DNA of 64,000 nucleotides, taken from contig NC_068558.1 in NCBI RefSeq assembly GCF_022201045.2, forward strand, positions 51,563,501-51,627,500, written 5' to 3'. This DNA comes from Citrus sinensis (lineage: Eukaryota > Streptophyta > Magnoliopsida > Sapindales > Rutaceae). The stretch's first letter is position 1. The number at the start of each line of letters is the position of its first letter. Below the pieces are notes generated by a model. The model was not told the origin of the DNA, did not search any database, and saw only the letters and a list, made by a program, of their open reading frames with translations. This document shows, piece after piece, positions 34,379 through 45,838 of the stretch. The position numbers and the translations under genes were made by a program.

Positions 34379-34945
34379 AAATATTTAGTACGACTCAATC
34401 ATTAATACCTAATATGGGTTCTCTTGGAACTTTTATCAAACACGGCAAACAAATAAAATTCACCCTCGAAGGACCAAGACCTTGTTTACAAGGGAATACG
34501 AAGATAAATGAATCAAGCAAACAACACTTACTAAACTTGGCTCCGTAGTTCCTACGAATATGAGCGAGCGAGGGAGCGTACCATTTCATTTTCATTTTGG
34601 GCCTGGTCGAGCACGGGCTGATGCTTCATGTAACAAATTTGGCCCAATATAGCCAGCCCGGTCCAGGCTTCCCGTTCGACCTCTGCAAACCGGTCCTCAT
34701 AAACCCGATCCACGATACGTGTGGTTTCAAGTGGCACGTGTCTGCAATAAACCCACAAAGCGGTATTTGGGGGTTTCTGCAAGTCCAAGCGCGCAGTTCT
34801 TTCTTTTTCTCTATCGCTCTGTAGTCTCAGTGGATTACTTGGGGCTTATGCTTATTCCCTTTGATTTTTCATAACGCTTCTTTAAAAGTTCAAATTATAG
34901 TCTTTATATAATAAACGAAGCATTTTCAATTTCAGTTATTTAAGC
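34379..34945. other. Upstream region of the TIM21-like gene
   Basis: Contains the probable promoter and 5' UTR of the TIM21-like gene. The patch at 34560-34790 is less AT-rich than its surroundings. No separate gene is supported. Confidence 0.45.
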
Positions 34946-37531
34946 ATGTACCATTTACGAAGATCAGCAATATCGTCTGTTAGAAGCGGATTGTCTTGTG
35001 CTTTAAAGTCCGAAAAGCGCTTACTTTTTCCAGTTTCATCGTCAGCCTCCGCAGTTGAAAATTCGGCCAAAAGCGTATCAAAATCTATCTTCTTTTTTTT
35101 TTTTTATTATATCTACACATCTAATTGGACTTCAATATTTCAATTTCTCTTGGTATTAGGTTAATGATGATACATTTCTATTAGCTTTTATATTACTTTC
35201 TCATGATCATGCAGTTTTCGACAGCGCTAAGGTCAGATTTTGCAAGACCAGCTTCTGCTGATTCTAAGCAAATTTCTAATGGTTGGTGGGGTGTTACTTT
35301 TATTGTATTTGTAAATTGCTCTGTCTAAAATTACTCGAGAGGATTTTAGCTATCTTTAATTGGTTAGTGATGCATTGTAGACGTTCACTCTGTTCGCCCA
35401 TGGTGTTGGTTTTGAGTTGTTAGCTTTTGGCTCCTTTTATTATTATCATTATTATTTATTTATGCATATATTATATTTCATCTCTATTAAATCTTCTTTA
35501 AGTAGATGCATAATTTCTTTGGATAATGTGGGGACACCACTTGGTCGTTATCATTCTAGTATTCATATACTATTGGCTGCTGTGAATTCATTTACTATTG
35601 GATGCTAACACTTAAATTCAGGAGCTATATGTTAGCAAGCAGCCTATATCTGAACTTGATAATCAATTTATAATGTTGAAACTTGAAACATCATGTTTGG
35701 ATGACTGATTTTTACTAAAAATTGATGTACACGCATACATTTAGAGACATGTGAACCCTTGGAAATATGAAAATGTGAATCATTATTATTCTTTATTTCC
35801 TTTTCTAGACTCTATTTTGACTGACAAATGTTTCGCAGGAGTCTCTGCTCATTTTAGAGGACAATGTAATAGAGGATACATTGTTAATCTTCGGTTGCCC
35901 TTCCAACAAATGGATAGTCGTGTAGCAAACTCCAAAACTTATTGCTCTGCTAGATCCTTTGCATCAAAAACTTCAAAGCAAGGAACAGAAACGTCATCTG
36001 AGGTTTGGATCTGAATTGAAGTTTCTGAGCTCAAGTTTTACATTTTACCCCTAAGTTTTTTTATTAACACAATTGTGGTATAGCTGTTTGTTCGTAAATC
36101 TATTACCAGTTGAGGAATGTGCTTTGGTTTAGAATTCTTACCTGCTTATGAATTAATGAAAAGAAAGTTGAATTTAAGATTAACTATCATCTTCTGCATG
36201 CTGCATTGCTCTTTATATATACAATCTCTTATATTTTTCCTCCTCAATTTTATGGTAGTATCAGTTTCTTCAAATTTTTTCTGACCTATCTGACACTGCT
36301 CTTGCAGCCCAAAAAGGACATATCAACTGTTGAGGATCCCTTTGATGCTCCTACATACAATATCCCTGAGAAACCGGTGACATTTACAGAAGGGGCTTCG
36401 TACAGTCTTATAATTCTTGCAGGGCTTGGGGTTGCTGGTGCCGCAGCATATGCTGTTTTCAAGGAGCTCATATTTGAACCAAAAGAGTAAGAAATATGCT
36501 GTTGGATTTTGTTTGGACATTTGGTAGTTGAAATTTGTGATTTTAAATCTCGTGTCCCTCCACAATACGATGCTGATTTGAAATTATTGTTTAGGTATAA
36601 AATTTTTAACAAGGCTCTCAAAAGGATCCAGGACGATGGTCAGGTTTGTAAACTTAATTCTATTTTTGTCCCACATCCCTGAGATTTTTTTTTTCCTTTT
36701 TCAAGGATAAAAACAGTATTGTGTTATTGGGTGTGAGAAAGAGAGAGTATTTTAGGTGCTACACATAATCTAGAAGGTGAGGGAGACATACTAGGCAGGC
36801 AGAATTTTAAAATATTAAGCACAATTCTCAGATCATGAGTTTAATCTCTTTTATCACAAATTTAAAAATAGATTTTAATTTGATGACGACGGATTGACCT
36901 TTATGTTCAATTGTAGCTTAGTTTAGCAATAACGTGAAAAATTAAGGTGGGTAGCAAAGGGCTTTTTGTTCATGCAAGAGAGCTGTATAAATGAAGGACA
37001 ATGTGTGCCTGATCATTTTTTTAAGTGCATGGACTATATGGTGTTGTACCATTTCATTTGCAAACCATGTTGGCCATTGGCTTCCCTGCGTTTGTCCATA
37101 TTAGCATGAGTGTTTTGGTGTTTCACTTGGATTGTAATTGCTTCATATCAGGTTAGAGTGAGGATTGGATCCCCCATAACGGGGTATGGTCAGGAAAGTA
37201 GAAATCGTGCTGCTCGTCAGCGCATTCCAAATAGGGTATATACCGATGAATTTGGCATAGAGCATGTTGAGGTAAATGTTTGTTTAGCGCGTATGGTGCT
37301 CACTGAGATCCGAAGTAGACATTTATGTTCATTTTGTCTATGTAATCGACGTAAATGATGTAGGTTAATTTCTATATTCGGGGGCCTCATGGAGCTGGAA
37401 AAGTTTTCACTGAGATGTTCAAAGACAAAGAGGACAAGCAGTGGAAGTTTACATACTTGATTGTTGAGATAACTTCACCTTATAAGGCACAATTGATGCT
37501 GGAGTCTTACATGCCAGCAGCGCCAGCTTAG
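34946..37531 (+). CDS. TIM21: TIM21-like mitochondrial inner-membrane import protein
   Basis: Seven exons (34946-35074, 35215-35281, 35839-36002, 36308-36486, 36595-36643, 37152-37271, 37364-37531) join in phase to 291 residues. The N-terminus is a typical mitochondrial presequence ([18 protein letters not shown], rich in Arg and Ser). A single transmembrane segment lies at about residues 152-172 ([20 protein letters not shown]). The intermembrane-space domain follows: [20 protein letters not shown], then [20 protein letters not shown] and [17 protein letters not shown]. It ends [19 protein letters not shown]21 tethers the TIM23 presequence translocase to the TOM complex and respiratory chain. 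The Arabidopsis counterpart, SD3, affects growth. All parts look intact. Confidence 0.93.
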
Positions 37532-38308
37532 AAGATGAATATGATGAGTAGTAATAGCTCAGTGGAGAAACATTTTCATTTTGTACCAACTTAGTGTGGG
37601 TTGTATCCCTGATTTTGATTGATTTAAATTGATAGTGCTCCCGAAAATTTCAAAATCCATTGGAGAGAGTGGAGGCTTCCTGGGCAGAAGATTGCTTGTA
37701 ATTCGTTCAATTTGGCGTATAATTCAAGTGGCTGGCTGGCTGCTTGTGACATTTTGGAAATATTTTCTCTTGCAATTACGAGTATGAATGAATATTAGTT
37801 AGCCACAACTGGCTGTGGTTGCAGAACTGTGATTGTGTTTGCATTTTCTCAATAAGTTTATAATCCATGAAAATGGTCGGATTTTATGGAACAAACCGTA
37901 AATTACTTTCATTTGTATTGGGAGTTTGTCTTCGCATGCTATGCCACTGATTATATTAAACTCTTAGTACGCTCCCTCATTATTGTACAAATAACACCAT
38001 CAAAATACAGTACGTAAAAAGATCACAATCATTAATATGCTTTACTCTCAAAAAAAAAAAAAAACCTTAACAACAGGCTAGGTGCGTTCATGCGACACTC
38101 AACTGAAAAATGAGGGAAAAAAAGTACAAATTTGAAGTTGAAACGGGCGATTCAAAAACTTGAGTATCACAGAGTTGTCAACTTGTCATAAATCATCCGT
38201 TTTTCTGCCCACGAAAGAATAGACAATTAATGGAAATAATCATCTACATTTCATGCCAAGCCAAAATTAATAAAATTATCCCGAAGAAAATAAGACCGAA
38301 TGATAAAC
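37532..38308. other. Convergent 3' flanks, no gene seen
   Basis: 3' UTR of TIM21 (+) and of the small membrane protein gene (-). There is an A tract of about 14 at 38049-38064. Confidence 0.5.
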
Positions 38309-38706
38309 TTACTTGTGAGGTGTTCTTGAAGGAATACCAAGTCGCGTTCTGATATTTGCACCCACTTCTAGCAAGTCTTCTACCTGTATTTACCTTTTGT
38401 TTTTGCCTTTCAAATAAAGCAAGGGAAAGAAAGAGAAAAGAAAAGAAAAGGACGGAACATTCAAAAGGGATATAAAGGAAGATTGAAGACCTTACGAATG
38501 CCGGAAGCTTGAAGGAAAGCGAGGGAGGCGGAGGCGGCGGAGCCAACAAACAAGGAGGCGACACCAAATGCTTTAACCGGCATCAGGCGTGAATCGCCGG
38601 CGTAGCCTTTCCGAAACGAGGCGATGCCCCAACCTAATTGGCCCGTGCTTGCCAGGGTCCACCACCAGTGGGTCCCGTTAACTCCGGCATCGGTATCACT
38701 CTCCAT
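38309..38706 (-). CDS. Small conserved plant membrane protein (unknown function)
   Basis: Two exons, 38706-38491 and 38383-38309, join in phase to 96 residues. It begins MESDTDAGVNGTHWWW and continues LASTGQLGWGIASFRKGYAG, then DSRLMPVKAFGVASLFVGSA, ASASLAFLQASGIRK, and VEDLLEVGANIRTRLG near the C-terminus. There are two moderately hydrophobic stretches (about residues 14-30 and 44-66), suggesting one or two membrane passes. I recognise the pattern as a small conserved plant family without an assigned function, and no catalytic or binding motif is visible. A short basic C-terminus (PSRTPHK) follows. The start is the first ATG and the exon phase fits. Confidence 0.75.
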
Positions 38707-39194
38707 TTGTGAATTGCGATTCGATTCCTCCTCGTTTCTTTCTGCTCGGTCAGTCGAGCTCCGCTTCCATGCTTTTCAAGGTTTTGGGCCATTTCTTTTG
38801 GGTTTTATTTTTGTCTATACATGCCCCAATTCGGCCAATTTACACTTACGCCCTTGTTGTTTAATTAAAATCCACATTAATCAAAACTTTATCAAATTTA
38901 TCACTCGATGCTTTCGCATTTTCTCACTGCGCCGGGGGTTTTATTTTCTTTTGTTTAAAATATTTCCTCCGTTGGTGCTGCTTATAGATAGCTCATTAAT
39001 GCTGCAGGTGCAGGATTTAGACTTTCTTTCTTCTTTCTACATGTCTACTTGCTTAAAGATATACTCACGTTGGTAGGGATACTTTAGATTATGTGTAAAA
39101 TGCAATTGTCTTGTACAAATATTATAACCTAAAGCCCCAGTACAATACAATAAATTCACATTACCATAAATTTAAAATATCGTGGTAGAACTAA
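38707..39194. other. Promoter of the small membrane-protein gene and intergenic DNA
   Basis: 38707-38900 is the likely 5' UTR and promoter. The rest has no coding-like frame. Confidence 0.45.
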
Positions 39195-39440
39195 AGTTGG
39201 CTGGTGTGAATGGTTCGGCACTTTCACTCCTTAAGAGAAGTCAGGGGTTCAAACCTCGCTCTCGTATAGAGTCACCAATTTGACCAGCACTTTACTATTT
39301 ATAAGCCGATCCGGTGCGAGTGGAAATTAATTTGAATTGTGGTACGAACTTAAAGGTACCTCCCAGAATTAAGCCGATCCGGTGCGAGCAGAAATTAGTC
39401 TGAATTGTGGTACGGACTTAAAGGTACCTCCCAGAATTAA
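39195..39440 (+). mobile_element. Second tRNA-derived SINE family, with internal 68-bp duplication
   Basis: The head reads GGCTGGTGTGAATGGTTCGG (A-box-like), then about 30 bases later GGGGTTCAAACCTCGC (good B box). The body contains two tandem copies of a 68-base unit starting AAGCCGATCCGGTGCGAG (39303 and 39371) and ending CTCCCAGAATT. The promoter boxes, size and position in noncoding DNA suggest a SINE from a family different from that at 11389. The 68-base duplication may be a feature of this copy or of the family. No target duplication was identified. Confidence 0.5.
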
Positions 39441-40395
39441 GGCCAACTCAAGATTACCTCGTGTTTCAAACAAAATATATATATATATATATATAGCGGT
39501 AGAAACTTTGCATCCATAGTTTTGCCCTCTGTTCTGTTTGGTATTCTTGGCATCTACAATTTTGGCCTCTGTTCTGCTATTGCACTTTATACCTATCTTC
39601 AACGAGACCTCGACTCTTCTCATCTGATGATGTTGCTGATTTGCTCTCTGAAGCCTGAGCTTTTCACTGGTTCTATCTATTTGTTGTGACTAGGTTTGAT
39701 TTGCTACAATTATGACCACGTCATTATTGGTCATCATTCTTGTTCTTGCTTTGCAAACTAAACTTCAGTACGATGTATGATATTTAGTAAGATGATAATG
39801 AGCCCATTGTTAAGTCTTTGTTGTTGACTAAAGTAAAGCACAACTAATTTTTTATTTAATCTTTTTTAAAAGGTAAGGGATCGGAGAAAATATAAATTTA
39901 TTTTTCATTTTTTTATCTTTGCAAGATTTGAAATTGAGTAGTCAACCAAATAATGTTACGACTACACTCTTGATAGCACTTACATAAATAATTTATCTAA
40001 ATAAAATTTAATTAACAAAAGGTAAACGTATCATTAGTTCATTAATTAACTTTATCTTCAGCCAATAACTAGCATGATGGCTTCTAACAACACTCATTTG
40101 AGAAAAATAAATAAGTAGAGGTTAAGAAACCAACAAAATTACCGTATATCCTCTCAAAATAGCGCCATATATAAGGAGATGATTAAATCATGGAAAGCCT
40201 CAGAATTTAGAGTAATCTTATGCTGAATAAGTACACGTCCAGTCGCTTAAAGCATGTATGTATAAGTCTATAAGATAAAACTTCTCAATAAAGAATATCA
40301 CAGTTTGATTAACATCAGAATCTCATAACCCTAAATACAAATAAATCACATTCCCCAAATTTCGAAGTCTCGTTGCAGAAAATTCGACAGTCATG
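39441..40395. other. Intergenic, no gene seen
   Basis: (TA)n of about 11 units at 39474-39495, followed by a local repeat of TTGGC/TCTGTTCTG phrases to about 39580. Otherwise AT-rich. Confidence 0.4.
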
Positions 40396-40600
40396 TTAAG
40401 TTGTATCACGAACTTTATAATCAGCAGGTGTAATGAACCTTAACCGCAAACCTGGAAACAGGCAATCGAGTTGTCTTTGAACACTCAGTGGTCTCTTCTT
40501 GGCTTTCTTGGTCCGCTTTGATCCAAACAATGACATGGCTGATAAGTCAGCTTCAATCTGGTCTCTTGTAAGAGAAACTGAGAATGTAGAGAATATTCTC
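40396..40600 (-). pseudogene. Intronless DUF1639 C-terminal fragment
   Basis: The reverse strand encodes SVSLTRDQIEADLSAMSLFG, then KRTKKAKKRPLSVQRQLD and CLFPGLRLRFITPADYKV, before a stop. This is the C-terminal signature of the DUF1639 family, homologous to the end of the gene at 44762-45749. There the matching reading is split by an intron right after QLD, but here it is continuous. Upstream, a possible acceptor (ACATTCTCAG) precedes the frame. No ATG exists before the Met in SAMSLF, and no other exon is visible. It could be a retrocopied or intron-lost fragment, or the last exon of an unrecognised short gene. Confidence 0.5.
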
Positions 40601-40653
40601 TCTCTCTCTTTTTTTTTTTTTTTCGGGGCCTTTCTTTTGGCGGATCGGAACAA

Positions 40654-41799
40654 ACCCTAACTAATTCTGAGTGTCATTTTCGTCTAGGGTTTGATTAGAT
40701 AGATCCCTTGCATTAATTACTTTTCCATCTATGCTCGAAGCGGTCGTTGGTTAATTTGTTCTTCCAAGTCTGGCCGTTTGCTGATTATTCACCATTTATT
40801 GGCTACATTCGTGGCCACATGATCAATCTCCTTCTTGCTCTGTGAACTGAACTTGTACACGATTCTGGGACCGTTGATGCCATTGGAAATTCACTTTGAA
40901 GAAGGATTTTATGATTCGATCAATCAAATTCAAGTTGTGGCTTCTTTTGTTTTGTCTTTTGGGGGGTTTGACCCAACTCCTAAGGGGGGGGGGGGGTGGG
41001 GGGGGGTGCTAGCCGTTAAGGTTTGGTGTTTTATTGCGTGAGTGGCAAGTGAAACATTATAAAAGGCAAATCGCCGAGTGAGGTTCAGGCACGCAACAAG
41101 AATTCAGTGTTAAAGAACAACTCTTCCATACTAATCGACCGTAGATCCGATCCATAGTTTAACATGATTCTTTGACTACCGTCTGACGACGATGTTGACT
41201 TGTTCTTTAAAGTCTCAAAGGCGAGATTATAGCAAGATGTTGCGCAGATAAACATCGTTGTATTGATGCCATTGTTTATCCATTTCTGACCAAAATATTT
41301 GTTTTGATCAAATTATTTTTCAAAACCTTGTTTCATCTCAACAGAATTTGAATCTCAATGAGAATAAATCTTTCTTTTTTTCCCCCGAATTGGTATTGAG
41401 TATTCATGAAACTCCACTGGCCTTAATCATCTAATTTAACCAAACCAATATCGATAAGAATTCCCTCTCGAAAAGTGAAAAAGGGATAAATTAAAAGAAC
41501 TCTTGATTTCAGTAAATGTGGAGTCGAAAGGTTCCTGTAAAGTCAAGTTCTTTCAAGTGGAAATTTGTCCCTTCAGGATTCCAGCCGCTAGCACAACTGC
41601 ACGAAGACTCTTTCAGCTTCCCTCATTTTGGTCTTTCTGTTTCAGAAAACATCGTGGACCCTGGATTAAATTTATAACTTGTCTGTGTTCGGACACTAAT
41701 TAAACAAAATTAATCTCGCTTGTTGAGAAAGCCTGCGCAAAGAAATTCAAGCATACAGTTTCCATAATGCAGCACATATTTTCTGAAGACAAGCAGAGG
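40654..41799. other. Intergenic with poly-G run
   Basis: A G-rich run of about 23 with one T lies at 40984-41008. No open frame here resembles a known protein. Confidence 0.4.
40984..41008. repeat. Poly-G run
   Basis: Two long G runs separated by a single T. Confidence 0.85.
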
Positions 41800-41806
41800 T
41801 AGTTAC

Positions 41807-41985
41807 TCAATTATTCTGTTCGCAGTTGGCACTTTGTGAAATTTCTCTGAGGAACATGTTCAGCAAATTTGCAATAATAGCAGGCTTCAAAGCCTGGTTC
41901 AAGAGTGTGAATTTCAGCGCGTCATGAGCATTCACTGCATGCAATACCATTTTGCAGACCTCCACTTGAATGGCAGACAGTTCTG

Positions 41986-42018
<33 letters not shown>

Positions 42019-43320
42019 CAGATATCACAAGTTCAGAACCTTTACCAATCTAACAAAATTTGCAAATTCATCTAAATCCAACAGAAACGAAATATATCTT
42101 GCATAGAATTAATTTTCTTGAATCATCAATGTTACTTCGATATACCCCATAAATAAAGAACTTCAACAATGTAATTTTTCTTGTGTACTAATTAGAGCAT
42201 CTGAAAATTAAAAACATGAAACCAACTTTCAATCAGTAGCATGATAATTACCTTTCCTGCTTGCAAATGACCCAAGTACTTATTTGATATGTAGATATTC
42301 AGCAACCAAGATACGCATGAAGCTGTAATGAGTTTGTTCAGCTACTTATTGTAGACATGTCTCACCCAGCTGGTAGAAACATCAAGAACAAATTAAAACA
42401 TAAAGTGCTTATACATATTGCTTCGATCTGAATCACAAAGTGAATTCATGCTAAAGTCTGAACGACAGGCAGCACTCAGAAGAAGATAGTATAATTGGAA
42501 GGAACTGAACGCAACCTAATCAATGAAACCCATTCCTAATACAGATAGCTACTACGACCAAAACCAGCTCCAGTTAACATTTAATTCAGGAATTATAACA
42601 TGAATCAGATACTATGTTATGGAGATAGATTTGAATACTAAAATAGCTGTATTGAAAATGTAATTCATCTTTGTAATTTAAGAATGTAGTTTTACCAAAT
42701 ATAAAATGCTCCCAAAATCCACCGTATTTGCCCCAATGTGCTTGAACGATAGATATACAGGAAATGGTTCCTTTATTTACCAAGAAATCTTGCATGGTTC
42801 CTGAAAATCTGCAAAAAAATGATGCATATAATATGTGAATGGTAAAGAAAGTAATGCATAAGACATTGAAGGAACAATTAGAAACACGATGGTGAAAATA
42901 ATTTCAATGTTTTTCTAATAATTCAGATGCTTGATGAGAATATAGCTATGACCTGAAACAAGATGATTTAAAAAAGAGGCAAACCCATCCGGCAACTCTC
43001 ATACTCACCAAAAATCATCCTCAAACCAGAATGGGAATCTCTATATCCTGCTAAATTTCACTCTGATTATGACTATCTCTGAGTCCCCTTTCTACCTCTC
43101 CATAACTATTTATGAGTCCCCTTCCTCCCTCTCCCAAAAATTCTTGATCAAAAAAGTTCCCACTGCAGGGCCATAACATAACAGATGGTGACACGCATAT
43201 AGCTTACACCTTGAAGTGCGTTCTTAAACTGATCAAGAGCCGGGACTAACCATACTTGCTCTAACAAGGGAATTCTGAAAATCTACAGAAATCAAGCTTT
43301 AAAAGTCAAAACGCAGCTGC
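41807..43320 (-). other. Possible exons of an unrecognised gene or remnant
   Basis: Three reverse-strand stretches look like exons. 43200-43290 reads IPLLEQVWLVPALDQFKNAL after an acceptor-like TTTTCAG. 42680-42800 reads MQDFLVNKGTISCISIVQAH then WGKYGGFWEHFIF after TTTGCAG and before a GTAAAA donor. 41807-41987 reads ELSAIQVEVCKMVLHAVNAH, DALKFTLLNQALKPAIIANL, LNMFLREISQ after an acceptor (TATATACAG) and ends at a stop. I do not recognise a family and did not establish phase agreement. They may be exons of a helical-repeat protein or of a decayed copy. Confidence 0.25.
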
Positions 43321-44761
43321 ACCGGCACTACAACATGTACTCTGCCCTACCGCGTGAAGGATACTTGGTCACATACATCTTGCAATTGACAGACCATACT
43401 CATGTGTTCCAAACAGGACAAGAAACACAATCGTTAAAACATGACACATTTCTTATTCGCCATTCTCTCTCCAACCACTATATTTCCATAAAGAAGAAAG
43501 AAAAACTATATACAAAGAAGAAAAGGGTTATATAAGTCAACCAACAAAGTAGCTGGATCCCAGCTTGTACTCTGCTCACATAAACAGAAGGCTTCATTCA
43601 AAAACGTCTGGCTATCAACACAAGGTAACTGATGAATAGCTCACACCCTACTAAAATATAAATAAGAACGGGGACAAAAGAACATGATTGTTTAAGGATG
43701 GCACATTCCATAAAATGGCCGAGAGCTAGCACTAAAATGTTTGCCAGCTACTGACATGTTCAGGAAGAAGATAATATATAGATACAATTCGTACGTTTCA
43801 ATCATCCAACCACATAGATTCTGCAATATCTTAATGGAACCACCTTTATCTTGCTGTTACCGGACATGATTCACGCACAACTCAGAAACACTATAATAGG
43901 AAAGACAATTATGAAAAAACTACTTAATTCCTTAAAGAATCGCATGACGTGTGTATCGTAACTATTTGCTAAATAAATTGTTTGGCTTCTAGAAGTGCAT
44001 TTGCGGAAGAGTACAACACAGAGATTGATCACAAGCACATATCCCACCTATTTGGGCTGCACGACACATTTTCATACTCCAAACCAGCCAATGACACACT
44101 TCTTGCTATTTACAGATGGTTACCTGTGAATTGCTTACACACTCTTAATTTAGAAACGACAAACAAAGAAATCTACTTGACTCTTCAATAACGACACTTT
44201 CCTCAAATATTTTAGAATCCGTTAAAAACCATTCATAAGTTACTCCAAATACATTTTTAGCATGTACGTAAGTAACAATAATATATCCCAAGTATTTGGG
44301 ATACAGGATACGTAGTTGCTTTGCTATTCCAACCCATCAAAATAAAAGCTAGCAAATTCTTGAGAACTACCATGTAAAAAGAACATCACATTTCATAACA
44401 TCCGAAACATCTACAAACTTTCATTAAACTGATAATTCATATGTACAACTGCAACTAAACATAATACACTTATTCTGATATAACTCATCCCCCATGCCAG
44501 CGAGCTCCTCACAGACACTAACATATATCTTTTAACCTCTCATCTTTACATTTATTGATTCATGATTTGCTATACCTTCTCAGCTGAGTCATAAAACTTC
44601 TACAGTCACCCACCTTCAGATGGAATTAGCAGCATTCCCATCTAGCCCTATCAACATGAAAAAATCACAAATTATAAGTATATGTGAATATGTATATATA
44701 TAATCCATCAAATTACAATTAGAAAGTAAAAGTGAAATATCAAGAATCAGTATGCGAGATA
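43321..44761. other. Intergenic, 3' flank of the DUF1639 gene
   Basis: No gene seen. The part right of about 44450 is probably 3' UTR of the reverse-strand DUF1639 gene. Confidence 0.4.
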
Positions 44762-45749
44762 TCAAACCTTAACCTTTTTGGTGCCATTGTTAACCTTGTA
44801 GGACTCGGGAGTTATGGAAGCCAACCACAAGCCAGGAAAAACATACTGCAAAAACGAACGGAATCAACACAAATGAAAACCTAAAAAAGAAACGAAATTG
44901 AACTGAGAGAGAAGAAAGCCTTACATCGAGTTGCTTCTGTACATTCTTAGCTCTCTTCTTTGGCCTTCTAGAAGGCTTAGCCCCAGTCATGGCAAAAAAG
45001 TCATCTTCAATCTCTTCCTTCTTAAGCGAGATTGAGAATTTCATTTTCTCTTTCTTCTCCTTCTCTTTTTCCTTCTCTCTCTCCTTGTCTTTGTCTGTGT
45101 CTTTCTTCTCCGGAGGTTTAATCTCCTGCGCAGCTCCCCCGCCGATCTTCAAAGCACCTCCTCCTCCTTTCACATTAACAATGTTATTGTTGTTAACCTT
45201 AGTGATAAGCCTCCTCGGCCGCAAATTCCAAGTCTTAGGCACCAATAGGTCGTCGGAATCATCATCAGGAACGACGGCGTTGTGATCCCCCGCATCCGCA
45301 ACCTCATCAGCAACTTTAGTAGTCTTCGTCTTGATTCGAATAAATATCTTTGATCTACTTCCATCAGACGACAGAGCAGGAGCCGGTTCGTTCACCAAAT
45401 TCTCCGCCGCGTCATGGCCATGGCCAGAAGTGGATTTCCCATCGGCCAGCTTTTCAACTCCAAGTGCGGATTTCACACCCTGAACTTGAAGCAGCGGCCG
45501 TTTGTGTTTGTCAGAAACAGCGGCGTCGTAATGAGGAGATTTGTGAGAAGAATCGGAGGGCTTGCGGAAACGGTTAGTGTTGGTGTGGTTCATGGCCCAT
45601 TTTAAGTCAGTTAAAGAGAAGTTATGAAGCGGCTGCTGGGATTGAGATTTGACGGCGGTTAATGATGGTGATGGTGGGAGTGAATGTGAATTGGGAGCGG
45701 GCTTCGACGGCGGCGTTTCGTTCATCTTAATCTCTGAATGAAACACCAT
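44762..45749 (-). CDS. DUF1639 family protein
   Basis: Two exons, 45749-44925 and 44845-44762, join in phase to 302 residues. The first ATG is at 45747-45749 (MVFHSEIKMNETPPS), and a second Met at 45725 is an alternative start. The N-terminal half is Pro/Ser/Asn-rich and probably disordered. A highly charged Lys/Glu/Asp tract follows (EKKDTDKDKEREKEKEKEKK). The C-terminal DUF1639 signature is FSISLKKEEIEDDFFAMTGA, then RRPKKRAKNVQKQLD, with the second exon giving YVFPGLWLASITPESYKV. The basic RRPKKRAK segment may act as a nuclear signal. The family is plant-specific and its molecular role is not established. Sequence and splice sites look intact. Confidence 0.88.
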
Positions 45750-45803
45750 TGGTTGATGAACACAACTACACAAGAGAGGAGAAGAAGCTCTTCTTCTTTC
45801 TTG

Positions 45804-45838
<35 letters not shown>

